Assembly: GCA_036274055.1 (NCBI GenBank)
Contig: DASUGM010000180.1
Location: 1 to 5,095, forward strand
Length of the DNA stretch: 5,095 nucleotides
Direction: 5' to 3'
From: DASUGM01 sp036274055
GTDB lineage: Bacteria; Acidobacteriota; Vicinamibacteria; Vicinamibacterales; SCN-69-37
A program made the position numbers and the translations under genes. Position 1 is the stretch's first letter. Each line of letters starts with the position of its first letter. Below the pieces are notes generated by a model. That model was given only the letters and a program-made list of their open reading frames with translations. It did no database searches and was not told the origin of the DNA. This document shows positions 1-5,095 of the stretch, one piece after another.

Positions 1-937
1 CGTCACCCGAACTTGTTTTCAGGAACGTGTCGACGATTGAGTCGGCCTGGGCCTGGGTCGCCGGCGTTTCCCCGGCGCCGTCGAGCCAGTGAATGCCGGC
101 TTCCTTGCGAAACCAGATCGCCTGCCGCCGCGCGTAGCGCATGTTTTCCTGGACGATGAGCGCGCGGGTCTCGGCGTCGCCGCGGACACCGCGCAGCATC
201 TCGATCACCTGACGATACACGAGTCCGCTGAACGCATGCGCGGTCGCCGGAACGCCGCCCGCAATCAAGGTCTGCACTTCGGCGACCACCCCGCGCGCGA
301 ACTGCGCGTCGACGCGGCGGGCGACACGCGGGCGCAGCACGTCGCGCGGCAGCGACACGCCGAGCGTCAACACCGCGAACTCCGGAATCGGCGACACCGT
401 GTTTTCAAAATGATCCGTAAGCGACCGGCCGGTCAGCAGGCGCACCTCGAGGGCGCGCACGAGCCGCTTCTGATCGCGCGGCTGGATCCTCACGCCCGAC
501 GCCGGATCGACGCGCGCCAGCCAGCGGTGGAGATACTCGACGCCCTTTTTCTCCGCCACCGCATTCAACCGCGCTCGCGTCTCGTCGTCGCGCGCCGGAC
601 CCGGAAACATCCCGCGCACGAGCGCGCGCACGTAGAAGCCGGTGCCGCCGACCAGAATCGGCACCCGCCCGCGCGCCACAATCGCGCGCGCCGCCGTCGC
701 CGCATCGGCGGCGAACCGGGCCGCCGAATACGTCTCGGTGGGCTCGACAATGTCAATCAGGTGGTGCGGGATGCCGCGGCGCTCGCCGATTGGCACCTTG
801 TCGGTGCCGATGTCGATGCGGCGGTACACGGCGGTCGAATCCGCCGAGATGATCTCGCCGCCGAAGGCCTCGGCGAGGTGCAGCCCAAGCGCGCTCTTGC
901 CAGTGGCTGTGGATCCGACCACGGCCACGAGTTTCAT
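1..937 (-). CDS. miaA: tRNA dimethylallyltransferase MiaA (3' end cut by window edge)
   Basis: MiaA transfers a dimethylallyl group from DMAPP to N6 of adenosine 37 in tRNAs that read codons starting with U, a cytoplasmic step that stabilises codon pairing. The frame is open from ATG 937-935 to the window edge, giving 312 residues without a stop; the family is usually about 300-320, so only a few residues are missing. Visible motifs are the P-loop GSTATGKS (8-15), the tRNA/substrate region SADSTAVY (31-38) followed by DIGTDK (42-47), HHLID (58-62), GGTGFYVRAL (97-106), KRLVRALEV (157-165) and the C-terminal YARRQ.IWFRKE block (268-279). The start is fixed by the P-loop lying 8 residues in. 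The ATG overlaps the tonB TGA by 4 bases (ATGA), with GGCAGG-like purines upstream, so translation is probably coupled to tonB. One oddity is Ala36, where many homologues have Gln; this position also varies elsewhere (E. coli has Leu). Identification is secure. Confidence 0.96.
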   Translation of the reverse strand, partial: MKLVAVVGSTATGKSALGLHLAEAFGGEIISADSTAVYRRIDIGTDKVPIGERRGIPHHLIDIVEPTETYSAARFAADAATAARAIVARGRVPILVGGTGFYVRALVRGMFPGPARDDETRARLNAVAEKKGVEYLHRWLARVDPASGVRIQPRDQKRLVRALEVRLLTGRSLTDHFENTVSPIPEFAVLTLGVSLPRDVLRPRVARRVDAQFARGVVAEVQTLIAGGVPATAHAFSGLVYRQVIEMLRGVRGDAETRALIVQENMRYARRQAIWFRKEAGIHWLDGAGETPATQAQADSIVDTFLKTSSGD

Positions 938-1842
938 TGCGCCGGAACCTGCCTGCCTCTGAGGTAATGGAATGACACCGTGAAGAAGACCTTGTCGTCG
1001 GGATAGTCAGCCGGCAGCTGCGGAGCTGGATTCGACAATCGCAGCGCGTTGATCGCCGCGGTAGTCAGCGCCGGCATGCTCGCGCCCGAGATCTGCACGA
1101 GGTCGGTGATCTGCCCGTTGCGATGGACGTTGAACTGCGCGACGACGATCTCCTCGCCGCGGATGAACTCGGCCGCTCCCGGAATCAGCCAGTTGCGCTT
1201 GACCTGATTGCGAAAGCGCCGCAGCCACGGGCCGAAGTCGGCGCCCTTGGCGTCGAACTGGATGTCGGCGTCGAGGTCGGTCTGGCCGCCCTGCTGGTTG
1301 TTGAATTGCTCGCCACGGAGATATTGCTGAAGATTCTTGAGCGACTCGCCAAGCTGGCCGCCACCCGGCGCGGGCGTCGTCGGCGTCGGCGCCGGCAGCA
1401 CTTTCGTTGTGACGTCGGGCGGCGGGGTCGTCGCCGGCGACGGCGGCGCGGACGACTCAGCGCCGGCCAGCTTGTCGGGCGGCGTCGCCGTTGCGCCTTC
1501 GGTTTTCTCGGGTGTATTGCCCCTCGAGAAAGGCGCGGTGTTCTGGGGAATCGGCGCGCGCTCACGGGTCGCACTGCGGCGATCGAGATCGGACATCTCC
1601 GCCGGGCGCACCGACATCACCGAGCGATCGACGCGCGGCTCCATGTAGACGAACTTGACGGGGTCAGGCGGTGGCATGGGCTGCGCGACCGGGGTGGTCT
1701 GAAAGAACCCCTTCGGCACCAGCAGATACGCGATGAACACGACCGCATGGACGAGCATCGACATCAGCACGCCTTCGCGCGCCGAGATCGGCGCAATCAG
1801 GCGGGGGCTTTCAGGCCGATAATCTTCGAAGTCCAAGCTCAT
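934..1842 (-). CDS. tonB: TonB-family energy transducer
   Basis: This 302-residue protein has the TonB layout. A cytoplasmic N-terminus of about 24 residues precedes one membrane helix (about 25-43, GVLMSMLVHAVVFIAYLLVP). A long Pro/Thr/Ala/Ser-rich periplasmic linker follows (about 52-165). A TonB C-terminal domain occupies roughly 205-297, containing WLRRFRNQVKRNW, a VAQFNVHRNGQI strand, an SGAS turn and a FFTVSFHY end strand. TonB proteins pass energy from the inner-membrane ExbB/ExbD motor to outer-membrane receptors. The start is well fixed: an in-frame TAG lies two codons upstream (1848-1846). No clear Shine-Dalgarno precedes it. A TATAAT box just upstream suggests its own promoter. The gene overlaps miaA by 4 bases. 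No exbB or exbD is in the window, so its motor and receptor are unknown; a TolA-like role is possible because the C-terminal folds are related. Confidence 0.88.
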   Translation of the reverse strand: MSLDFEDYRPESPRLIAPISAREGVLMSMLVHAVVFIAYLLVPKGFFQTTPVAQPMPPPDPVKFVYMEPRVDRSVMSVRPAEMSDLDRRSATRERAPIPQNTAPFSRGNTPEKTEGATATPPDKLAGAESSAPPSPATTPPPDVTTKVLPAPTPTTPAPGGGQLGESLKNLQQYLRGEQFNNQQGGQTDLDADIQFDAKGADFGPWLRRFRNQVKRNWLIPGAAEFIRGEEIVVAQFNVHRNGQITDLVQISGASMPALTTAAINALRLSNPAPQLPADYPDDKVFFTVSFHYLRGRQVPAQ

Positions 1843-1857
1843 CAGCTAGTTACAGTC

Positions 1858-1863
1858 ATTATA
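1858..1863 (-). promoter_or_regulatory. Predicted -10 box (TATAAT) of the tonB-miaA promoter
   Basis: The minus strand reads TATAAT exactly, 15 bases before the tonB ATG, in a very GC-rich window where this hexamer is unlikely by chance. A start about 7 bases downstream would fall near 1850-1851 and leave a leader of only about 8-9 bases, with no Shine-Dalgarno. About 17 bases upstream, where a -35 box would sit, the sequence is GC-rich (around CGCACC) and unlike TTGACA. There is also no TG extension of the -10. The promoter may therefore need an activator, or may use a sigma factor with other preferences. Confidence 0.6.
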
Positions 1864-1867
1864 CCGT

Positions 1868-1880
1868 GCGTGGTGCACGC
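1868..1880. repeat. Small inverted repeat GCGTG-GTG-CACGC beside the -10 box
   Basis: Perfect 5-base arms (1868-1872 and 1876-1880) flank a 3-base centre. The element lies in the spacer between the predicted -10 box and the expected -35 position of the tonB promoter, where a regulator could bind. The arms are short and such repeats are common in GC-rich DNA, so an operator role is only a suggestion. Confidence 0.25.
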
Positions 1881-1905
1881 GGTGCGGCGGTGCGCGGGCG
1901 AGGCT

Positions 1906-2625
1906 CTAGGTCTTCCGGGCAACGTATAGATAGACGATTCCCGTGCTCAAGGGGACGGCCCGGATATCGGCAAACCCGGCCTGCCGCACAAGTTTCACAA
2001 ACGCGTCGTTGCTGGGAAACTCCGCCACCGACGCCGGCAGGTAGGAATAGGCGTCGTTATGCCGCGAAATCGCGCGGCCGACCAGCGGCAGCACATGCTT
2101 GAAGTAGGCGCGATAGGCCTGCTTGATCCCGGGAATCCAGGGAAAACCGAACTCCAGGATGGCCAGCGACCCGCCCGGCCGCAGCACGCGGTGAAAGTCC
2201 CGCAGCGCCGTCACCGGCTCGGCGACGTTGCGAATGCCGAAACCGATGGTCACCGCGTCGACGCTCGCGTCAGGCAGCGGCAGGCGCATCGCGTCGCCGC
2301 GCGCCAGGTGGATGCGCGCGGCCAGCGCCGGCCCCGCGATTTTCGGCTGGGCGTAGCGCAGCATCTCGGCGGAGAAATCGACGCCGACGACGTCGCGGGC
2401 GCGGCCGTGCGTCGACGTCATCGCCTCGATCGCGAAGTCGCCGGTGCCGGTGCACACGTCGAGGACCCGCTCCCGGCCGGTCAGATGCAGCTCGCGAATC
2501 GCCCGCCGCCGCCAGCGCCTGTCCATGCCGGCGCTGAGCAGATGATTGAGCGTGTCGTAGCGGCGCGCGATGAGGTCGAACATGCCGGCGATCTTTGCCG
2601 GCTCCTTGGAGGTCGAGACGCTCAC
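1906..2625 (-). CDS. ubiE/menG: Demethylmenaquinone methyltransferase (UbiE/MenG family)
   Basis: This SAM-dependent enzyme methylates demethylmenaquinone to menaquinone (and in some bacteria the ubiquinone precursor), the last step of the pathway. It is 239 residues, normal for the family. Motifs in order are the N-terminal MFDLIARRYDTLNHLLS (15-31), SAM motif I VLDVCTGTGD (54-63), VGVDFSAEML (80-89), GDAMRLPLPD (110-119), the family signature TIGFGIRNV (126-134), HRVLRPGG followed by LEFGFP, and near the C-terminus a YSYLPASVAEFP block. I chose the GTG at 2625-2623: it overlaps the ubiX TGA by 4 bases (GTGA) and keeps the conserved MFD region, which a later ATG would cut. The open frame continues upstream but there it only shadows ubiX. 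With ubiA and ubiX directly upstream and no ubiquinone-specific genes in view, a menaquinone role is most likely. Confidence 0.96.
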   Translation of the reverse strand: MSVSTSKEPAKIAGMFDLIARRYDTLNHLLSAGMDRRWRRRAIRELHLTGRERVLDVCTGTGDFAIEAMTSTHGRARDVVGVDFSAEMLRYAQPKIAGPALAARIHLARGDAMRLPLPDASVDAVTIGFGIRNVAEPVTALRDFHRVLRPGGSLAILEFGFPWIPGIKQAYRAYFKHVLPLVGRAISRHNDAYSYLPASVAEFPSNDAFVKLVRQAGFADIRAVPLSTGIVYLYVARKT

Positions 2626-3236
2626 TGCCCCTTCCACGCCGGGAACAGCTGTTGATCGAAGCCGAGGCCGTTGAGGATCTTGCCGGCAATGAACGCGGCG
2701 AGATCGTCGATCGTCTTCGGCTGCTGATAGAACGCCGGCATTGCCGGCAGGATCATCGCGCCGGCCTCGGCGCAGAGCACCATGTTGCGCAGCTCCGGCA
2801 GGCTCATCGGCGTCTCGCGCGGGACCAGCACGAGACGGCGTTTTTCCTTGAGCATGACGTCGGCGGCGCGCTCGATCAGGCTGCGCGACAGCGCGTGAGC
2901 GACGCCGGCCATCGACTTCATCGAACACGGCACGATCACCATGCCGTCGCAGCGGTGACTGCCGCTGGCGATCGCGGCGCCCAGATCCTTGTTGCTGTGG
3001 ATCGCGAACGTGCCGTTCTCGACGGCATCGCCGTAGCGCGCCCGCATGATCTCGAGCAGCCGATCGACCTTCGCGTCCGGCCCGAGTTCGTCCATCAACA
3101 GCCGCTTGCCGTAGTCGCTGAAGACGATCTCGAGGTGACAGCCAAGCTCGAGCAGCGCGGCGATCGTCCGCACCGCGTAGATCGCGCCGCTCGCCCCGGT
3201 CACGGCGACGACGATGTGGCGGCGGTCAGCGGACAT
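2622..3236 (-). CDS. ubiX: UbiX-family flavin prenyltransferase
   Basis: UbiX joins a dimethylallyl unit to reduced FMN, giving prenylated FMN, the cofactor of UbiD-type decarboxylases. The protein is 204 residues, typical of the family. It shows the FMN-binding start VAVTGASGAIYAVR (10-23), VFSDYGKRL (38-46), then GMVIVPCSMKSMAGVA (98-113), ERAADVMLKEKRRLVLVPRETP (122-143, read in two parts) and the GAMILPAMPAFYQQP stretch before the C-terminal helix. The ATG at 3236-3234 puts the TGASGA motif at residues 13-18, as expected. The frame extends upstream but that part only shadows ubiA. It overlaps the end of ubiA by 11 bases and its stop overlaps the ubiE/menG start by 4. Its Shine-Dalgarno is weak, so coupling to ubiA translation is likely. 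No ubiD partner is in the window. In this setting it probably serves decarboxylation of a prenylated naphthoate. Confidence 0.96.
   Translation of the reverse strand: MSADRRHIVVAVTGASGAIYAVRTIAALLELGCHLEIVFSDYGKRLLMDELGPDAKVDRLLEIMRARYGDAVENGTFAIHSNKDLGAAIASGSHRCDGMVIVPCSMKSMAGVAHALSRSLIERAADVMLKEKRRLVLVPRETPMSLPELRNMVLCAEAGAMILPAMPAFYQQPKTIDDLAAFIAGKILNGLGFDQQLFPAWKGQ
2628..2635 (-). promoter_or_regulatory. Ribosome binding site of ubiE/menG
   Basis: The minus strand reads GGAAGGGG just before the GTG start at 2625, inside the last codons of ubiX. The purine run supports this GTG over the ATG 14 codons later. It is close to the start codon, so ribosomes finishing ubiX could re-initiate here. 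Confidence 0.6.
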
Positions 3237-4080
3237 AGAGATCCAGCGCGGTCGTGGCGAGATACAAGAGGCCGACCCAGCCGTTGAGATCGAACGCGCG
3301 CTTGACCTGCGACAGGTCGTCGGCGCTGACCAGCGATTGCTCGTAAACCAGGAGGCCACCGACGAGGATGACGCCGACGGTGTAGATGCCGCCGAGCGCC
3401 GCCAGCCCGCCGACGATCGCCAGCGCCAGCAGCGTCACCGCGTGCAGGACCCGCGAGATCCGCACGGAGGAGGAAATGCCGTAGCGCACCGGAATCGACA
3501 ACAACCCTTCACGTCGATCGAATTCCAGATCCTGACAGGCGTAGAGGATGTCGAAGCCGGCGACCCAGGTGCCGATCGCGAGCCCGAGCACCCACGGCTC
3601 GGCGCGCAACGGCCCGCCGGCGGCAATCCAGCCGCCGACCGGCGCCACCGCCATCGCCAGGCCGAGGAACGCCTGCGTATACGCGGTATGGCGCTTGGCC
3701 AGCGAGTACCAGAACACGATCGCCAGCGCCAGCGGCGAGAGCACGAAACACACCGTTCCGAGCGGAATCGTGCAGGCGACGAACAGGATCGACGAGACCG
3801 CGACAAACGCGCGCGCCTCGGCAACCGACATCGCGCCGCGCGGCAGCTCGCGGCCGGCGGTGCGCGGGTTGCGCGCGTCGAAGCTCGCATCGACGAGTCG
3901 ATTGAAGCCCATCGCGGCGGACCGCGCGGTGACCATGCAGCCGACGATCCACAACAGCCGCGTCCACGACCACGGCGTGAACCGCGTCGCGAGCAGCGCG
4001 CCGACGAGCGCGAACGGCAACGCAAACACCGAGTGGCTGAAGCGGACGAAGCCCGCGTAGGTCTGGAGGCGCGCGATCAT
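3226..4080 (-). CDS. ubiA/mqnP: UbiA-family polyprenyltransferase, probable menaquinone enzyme MqnP
   Basis: This integral membrane enzyme attaches a polyprenyl chain to an aromatic acid. The 284-residue protein is hydrophobic, with about eight or nine likely membrane helices. Both Asp-rich motifs that bind Mg-diphosphate are present: NRLVDASFD (N60, D64, D68) in a stretch continuing ARNPRTAGRELP, and a second one with D177, Q183-D184 and D188 (FDILYACQDLEFD). The N-terminal RFSHSVFALPFAL (13-25) and ARSAAMGFNR (52-61) blocks match the UbiA subgroup found in futalosine-pathway bacteria, called MqnP, which prenylates 1,4-dihydroxy-6-naphthoate. UbiA of ubiquinone synthesis has similar motifs, so the substrate is inferred from context: a likely aminodeoxyfutalosine deaminase lies 3 bases upstream, with ubiX and ubiE/menG downstream. 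The ATG at 4080-4078 gives the usual short N-terminus. Its Shine-Dalgarno is poor. Confidence 0.93.
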   Translation of the reverse strand: MIARLQTYAGFVRFSHSVFALPFALVGALLATRFTPWSWTRLLWIVGCMVTARSAAMGFNRLVDASFDARNPRTAGRELPRGAMSVAEARAFVAVSSILFVACTIPLGTVCFVLSPLALAIVFWYSLAKRHTAYTQAFLGLAMAVAPVGGWIAAGGPLRAEPWVLGLAIGTWVAGFDILYACQDLEFDRREGLLSIPVRYGISSSVRISRVLHAVTLLALAIVGGLAALGGIYTVGVILVGGLLVYEQSLVSADDLSQVKRAFDLNGWVGLLYLATTALDLYVR

Positions 4081-4083
4081 GGG

Positions 4084-5095
4084 CTAGGCGACTCGCCGGA
4101 CGCGATCGGCCGGCACGCCGCTGACGAGATATTCTTCCACATCGGCGACGGCGGCCGGGACGTCGACGGCGACCAGCGCGGCGCGCTTTCCGGCGGTCAG
4201 CGTGCCGAAATCGTCGCCAAACCCGAGCGCTTCGGCGCCGATCCTGGTCGCGCTCTCGAGCAGGCATTCGGGCGCGACGTCGGGCGCGAGGCGGCGCATT
4301 TCGGCGAGTTCATCCCAGAGGTTCAGGGTCGCGACCGAGGCGAGGCTGTCGGTGCCGACCGCGACGGGCACGCCGCACGCGTAGAAGTGAGACAACCGCG
4401 GCGGCCCTGAGCCGACCCAGAGGTTGCTGCGCGGACAGGTGATCAAGGTCGCATCCGCGTCGCGCAGGCGCTCGAGCGCGTCGTCGGTCAGATGGACGCC
4501 GTGGACGACGAGCGCGCCGGGCTGCAGATAGCCGAGATCGGCGATGTAGCTCACCGGATCGCATTCGGGCACGCGCCACTCGCCGTTCCAGACGCCGAGT
4601 GATTCGAGCGTCTGTCGAATCGGTCCAAGACCGGTGCGCAGGAACTCGATCTCTTCGGGCGACTCGCCGAGATGGACCGCCAGCGGCGCGGACGCCTGCG
4701 CGGCGATCTCGCGAAACAGCGCCGGCGAGACGGAGTACGGCGCGTGCGCGGCGATGGTGACGCGAATGCGCGGCTCGGCGGCGGCGACACCGGCGGCGGC
4801 CGCGCTGGCGCGGCCGGCGGCGGCGCGGACGAACGCGTGCGGCTCCGAGAGGCTGAAGCCGAGCAGCTCGTGAAAGACGACGCCGCCGATCCCCGCCTCG
4901 GCGAGGATCGGCGGCGTGATCAGCGAGTTGGTGATGTCGCCGACGAGGATCGTGCCGGCGTCGCGCATGGTGCGCGCGGCGGCGCGGGCGGCGTCGAGTT
5001 CGGAAACAACGCCGGCGTTATTTCCGGCGAATCGCACCCGCATCAGGTCGGCGATCCACTCGTGCATCGACGCGGCCGGCGGGACGAGCCCGGCC
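4084..5095 (-). CDS. Amidohydrolase-superfamily deaminase, possible aminodeoxyfutalosine deaminase (5' end outside window)
   Basis: A cog0402-type metal-dependent hydrolase. The frame is open to the window edge, giving 336 residues. The missing N-terminus should hold the small beta domain and the first metal ligands (HxH). Numbering from the in-frame Met at 5067, visible motifs are HAPYS (108-112), HLGES with metal ligand H132 and catalytic E135, VVHGVHL with H189, CPRSN (211-215), and VGTDS with the metal-binding D240. A C-terminal GTLTAGKRAALVAVDV segment closes the beta domain. That Met is unlikely to be the start, since homologues have sequence like the preceding LVPP before this point, just after HxH. 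The stop is 3 bases from the ubiA/mqnP ATG. Relatives deaminate aminodeoxyfutalosine to futalosine (MqnX); others act on guanine, S-adenosylhomocysteine or triazines. The menaquinone neighbours favour the first. An Ala-rich stretch lies at 82-97. Confidence 0.82.
   Translation of the reverse strand, partial: AGLVPPAASMHEWIADLMRVRFAGNNAGVVSELDAARAAARTMRDAGTILVGDITNSLITPPILAEAGIGGVVFHELLGFSLSEPHAFVRAAAGRASAAAAGVAAAEPRIRVTIAAHAPYSVSPALFREIAAQASAPLAVHLGESPEEIEFLRTGLGPIRQTLESLGVWNGEWRVPECDPVSYIADLGYLQPGALVVHGVHLTDDALERLRDADATLITCPRSNLWVGSGPPRLSHFYACGVPVAVGTDSLASVATLNLWDELAEMRRLAPDVAPECLLESATRIGAEALGFGDDFGTLTAGKRAALVAVDVPAAVADVEEYLVSGVPADRVRRVA
4880..4917. repeat. 13-base perfect inverted repeat (hairpin) inside the deaminase gene
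   Basis: Arms acgccgccgatcc (4880-4892) and ggatcggcggcgt (4905-4917) are perfect reverse complements. The 12-base spacer holds a further self-complementary cgcc/ggcg pair (4894-4897 and 4900-4903), so one mismatch separates two stacked stems. In the mRNA it would be a very stable hairpin. It codes for ordinary residues (about 51-63 from the Met at 5067), so it does not interrupt the protein. There is no T run, so it does not resemble an intrinsic terminator. Confidence 0.6.

Larger units (their letters stand above)
1843..1905 (-). other. 63-base intergenic region between ubiE/menG and tonB
   Basis: This is the only real gap in the window. The part nearer ubiE/menG is GC-rich and shows no stem followed by a T run on the minus strand, so I see no intrinsic terminator for the menaquinone operon. 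The part nearer tonB changes abruptly to AT-rich sequence and contains a consensus -10 box. Read-through from upstream into tonB-miaA therefore remains possible alongside initiation here. Confidence 0.8.

Noticed and set aside
89..967. 292-residue plus-strand open frame
   Set aside because: It is antisense to miaA, which has all its family motifs; the composition is Arg/Ala/His-rich and low in complexity.
1504..1531. Inverted repeat tttctcg...cgagaaa inside tonB
   Set aside because: The arms are only 7 bases in the low-complexity linker coding region, with no T run and no position suggesting regulation.
1123..1929. 268-residue plus-strand open frame
   Set aside because: It is antisense to tonB, with long Arg runs that mirror the proline-rich linker codons.
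2740..2754. GCCGGC repeated twice around ATT inside ubiX
   Set aside because: It encodes the conserved PAMPAF segment of UbiX, and GCCGGC is a common hexamer here.
2626..2928. N-terminal extension of the ubiE/menG frame upstream of the GTG
   Set aside because: This stretch lies wholly inside ubiX in another frame and has no family similarity; the GTG at 2625 with its overlap and purine-rich site is the better start.
3237..3359. N-terminal extension of the ubiX frame
   Set aside because: It overlaps ubiA in another frame; UbiX proteins begin just before the TGASGA motif, matching the ATG at 3236.
3214..4410. 398-residue plus-strand open frame
   Set aside because: It is antisense to ubiA and neighbouring genes, dominated by Arg, Asp, His, Gln and Ala with no recognisable domain, as expected for a shadow frame in GC-rich DNA.
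4776..4823. GGC/GCG-rich low-complexity stretch in the deaminase gene
   Set aside because: It encodes an Ala-rich helix in frame, and homologues tolerate variable Ala-rich sequence at this point; not treated as a tandem repeat.

Overview
The window is a compact, GC-rich bacterial segment in which every supported gene lies on the minus strand, so transcription runs from position 5095 down to 1. Six genes fill almost all of it: a metal-dependent deaminase of the amidohydrolase superfamily (5' end outside the window), a UbiA-type prenyltransferase, a UbiX flavin prenyltransferase, a UbiE/MenG methyltransferase, a TonB-family energy transducer, and miaA (last codons outside the window). The only gap longer than 3 bases is 63 bases, between ubiE/menG and tonB.

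Region 1906-5095 looks like a menaquinone operon. The deaminase resembles the cog0402 proteins that deaminate aminodeoxyfutalosine. The UbiA protein is of the MqnP type, UbiX makes the prenylated flavin cofactor needed by UbiD-type decarboxylases, and UbiE/MenG does the final ring methylation. This fits the futalosine route: deamination of the early intermediate, then prenylation, decarboxylation and methylation of the naphthoate. mqnA, mqnC, mqnD, mqnE and a ubiD-type decarboxylase gene are not in view and would have to lie outside. The genes are tightly packed: a 3-base gap, an 11-base overlap and a 4-base GTGA overlap.

Region 1-1905 holds a second unit. A consensus -10 box (TATAAT) on the minus strand lies just upstream of tonB, and tonB overlaps miaA by 4 bases (ATGA). 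The TonB protein has one N-terminal membrane segment, a proline-rich linker and a TonB C-terminal domain, so the cell has an outer membrane. MiaA adds a dimethylallyl group to A37 of tRNAs.

High GC, a TonB-like transducer and a probable futalosine-type menaquinone set suggest a diderm such as an Acidobacteriota member (perhaps Vicinamibacteria). That placement rests on recalled family resemblance, not on a search. I see no RNA genes, mobile elements, CRISPR arrays or clear terminators. Nothing in the window amounts to a new biological system. The items most worth a second look are the tonB promoter with its very short leader, the long hairpin inside the deaminase gene, and the prenyl-metabolism grouping.
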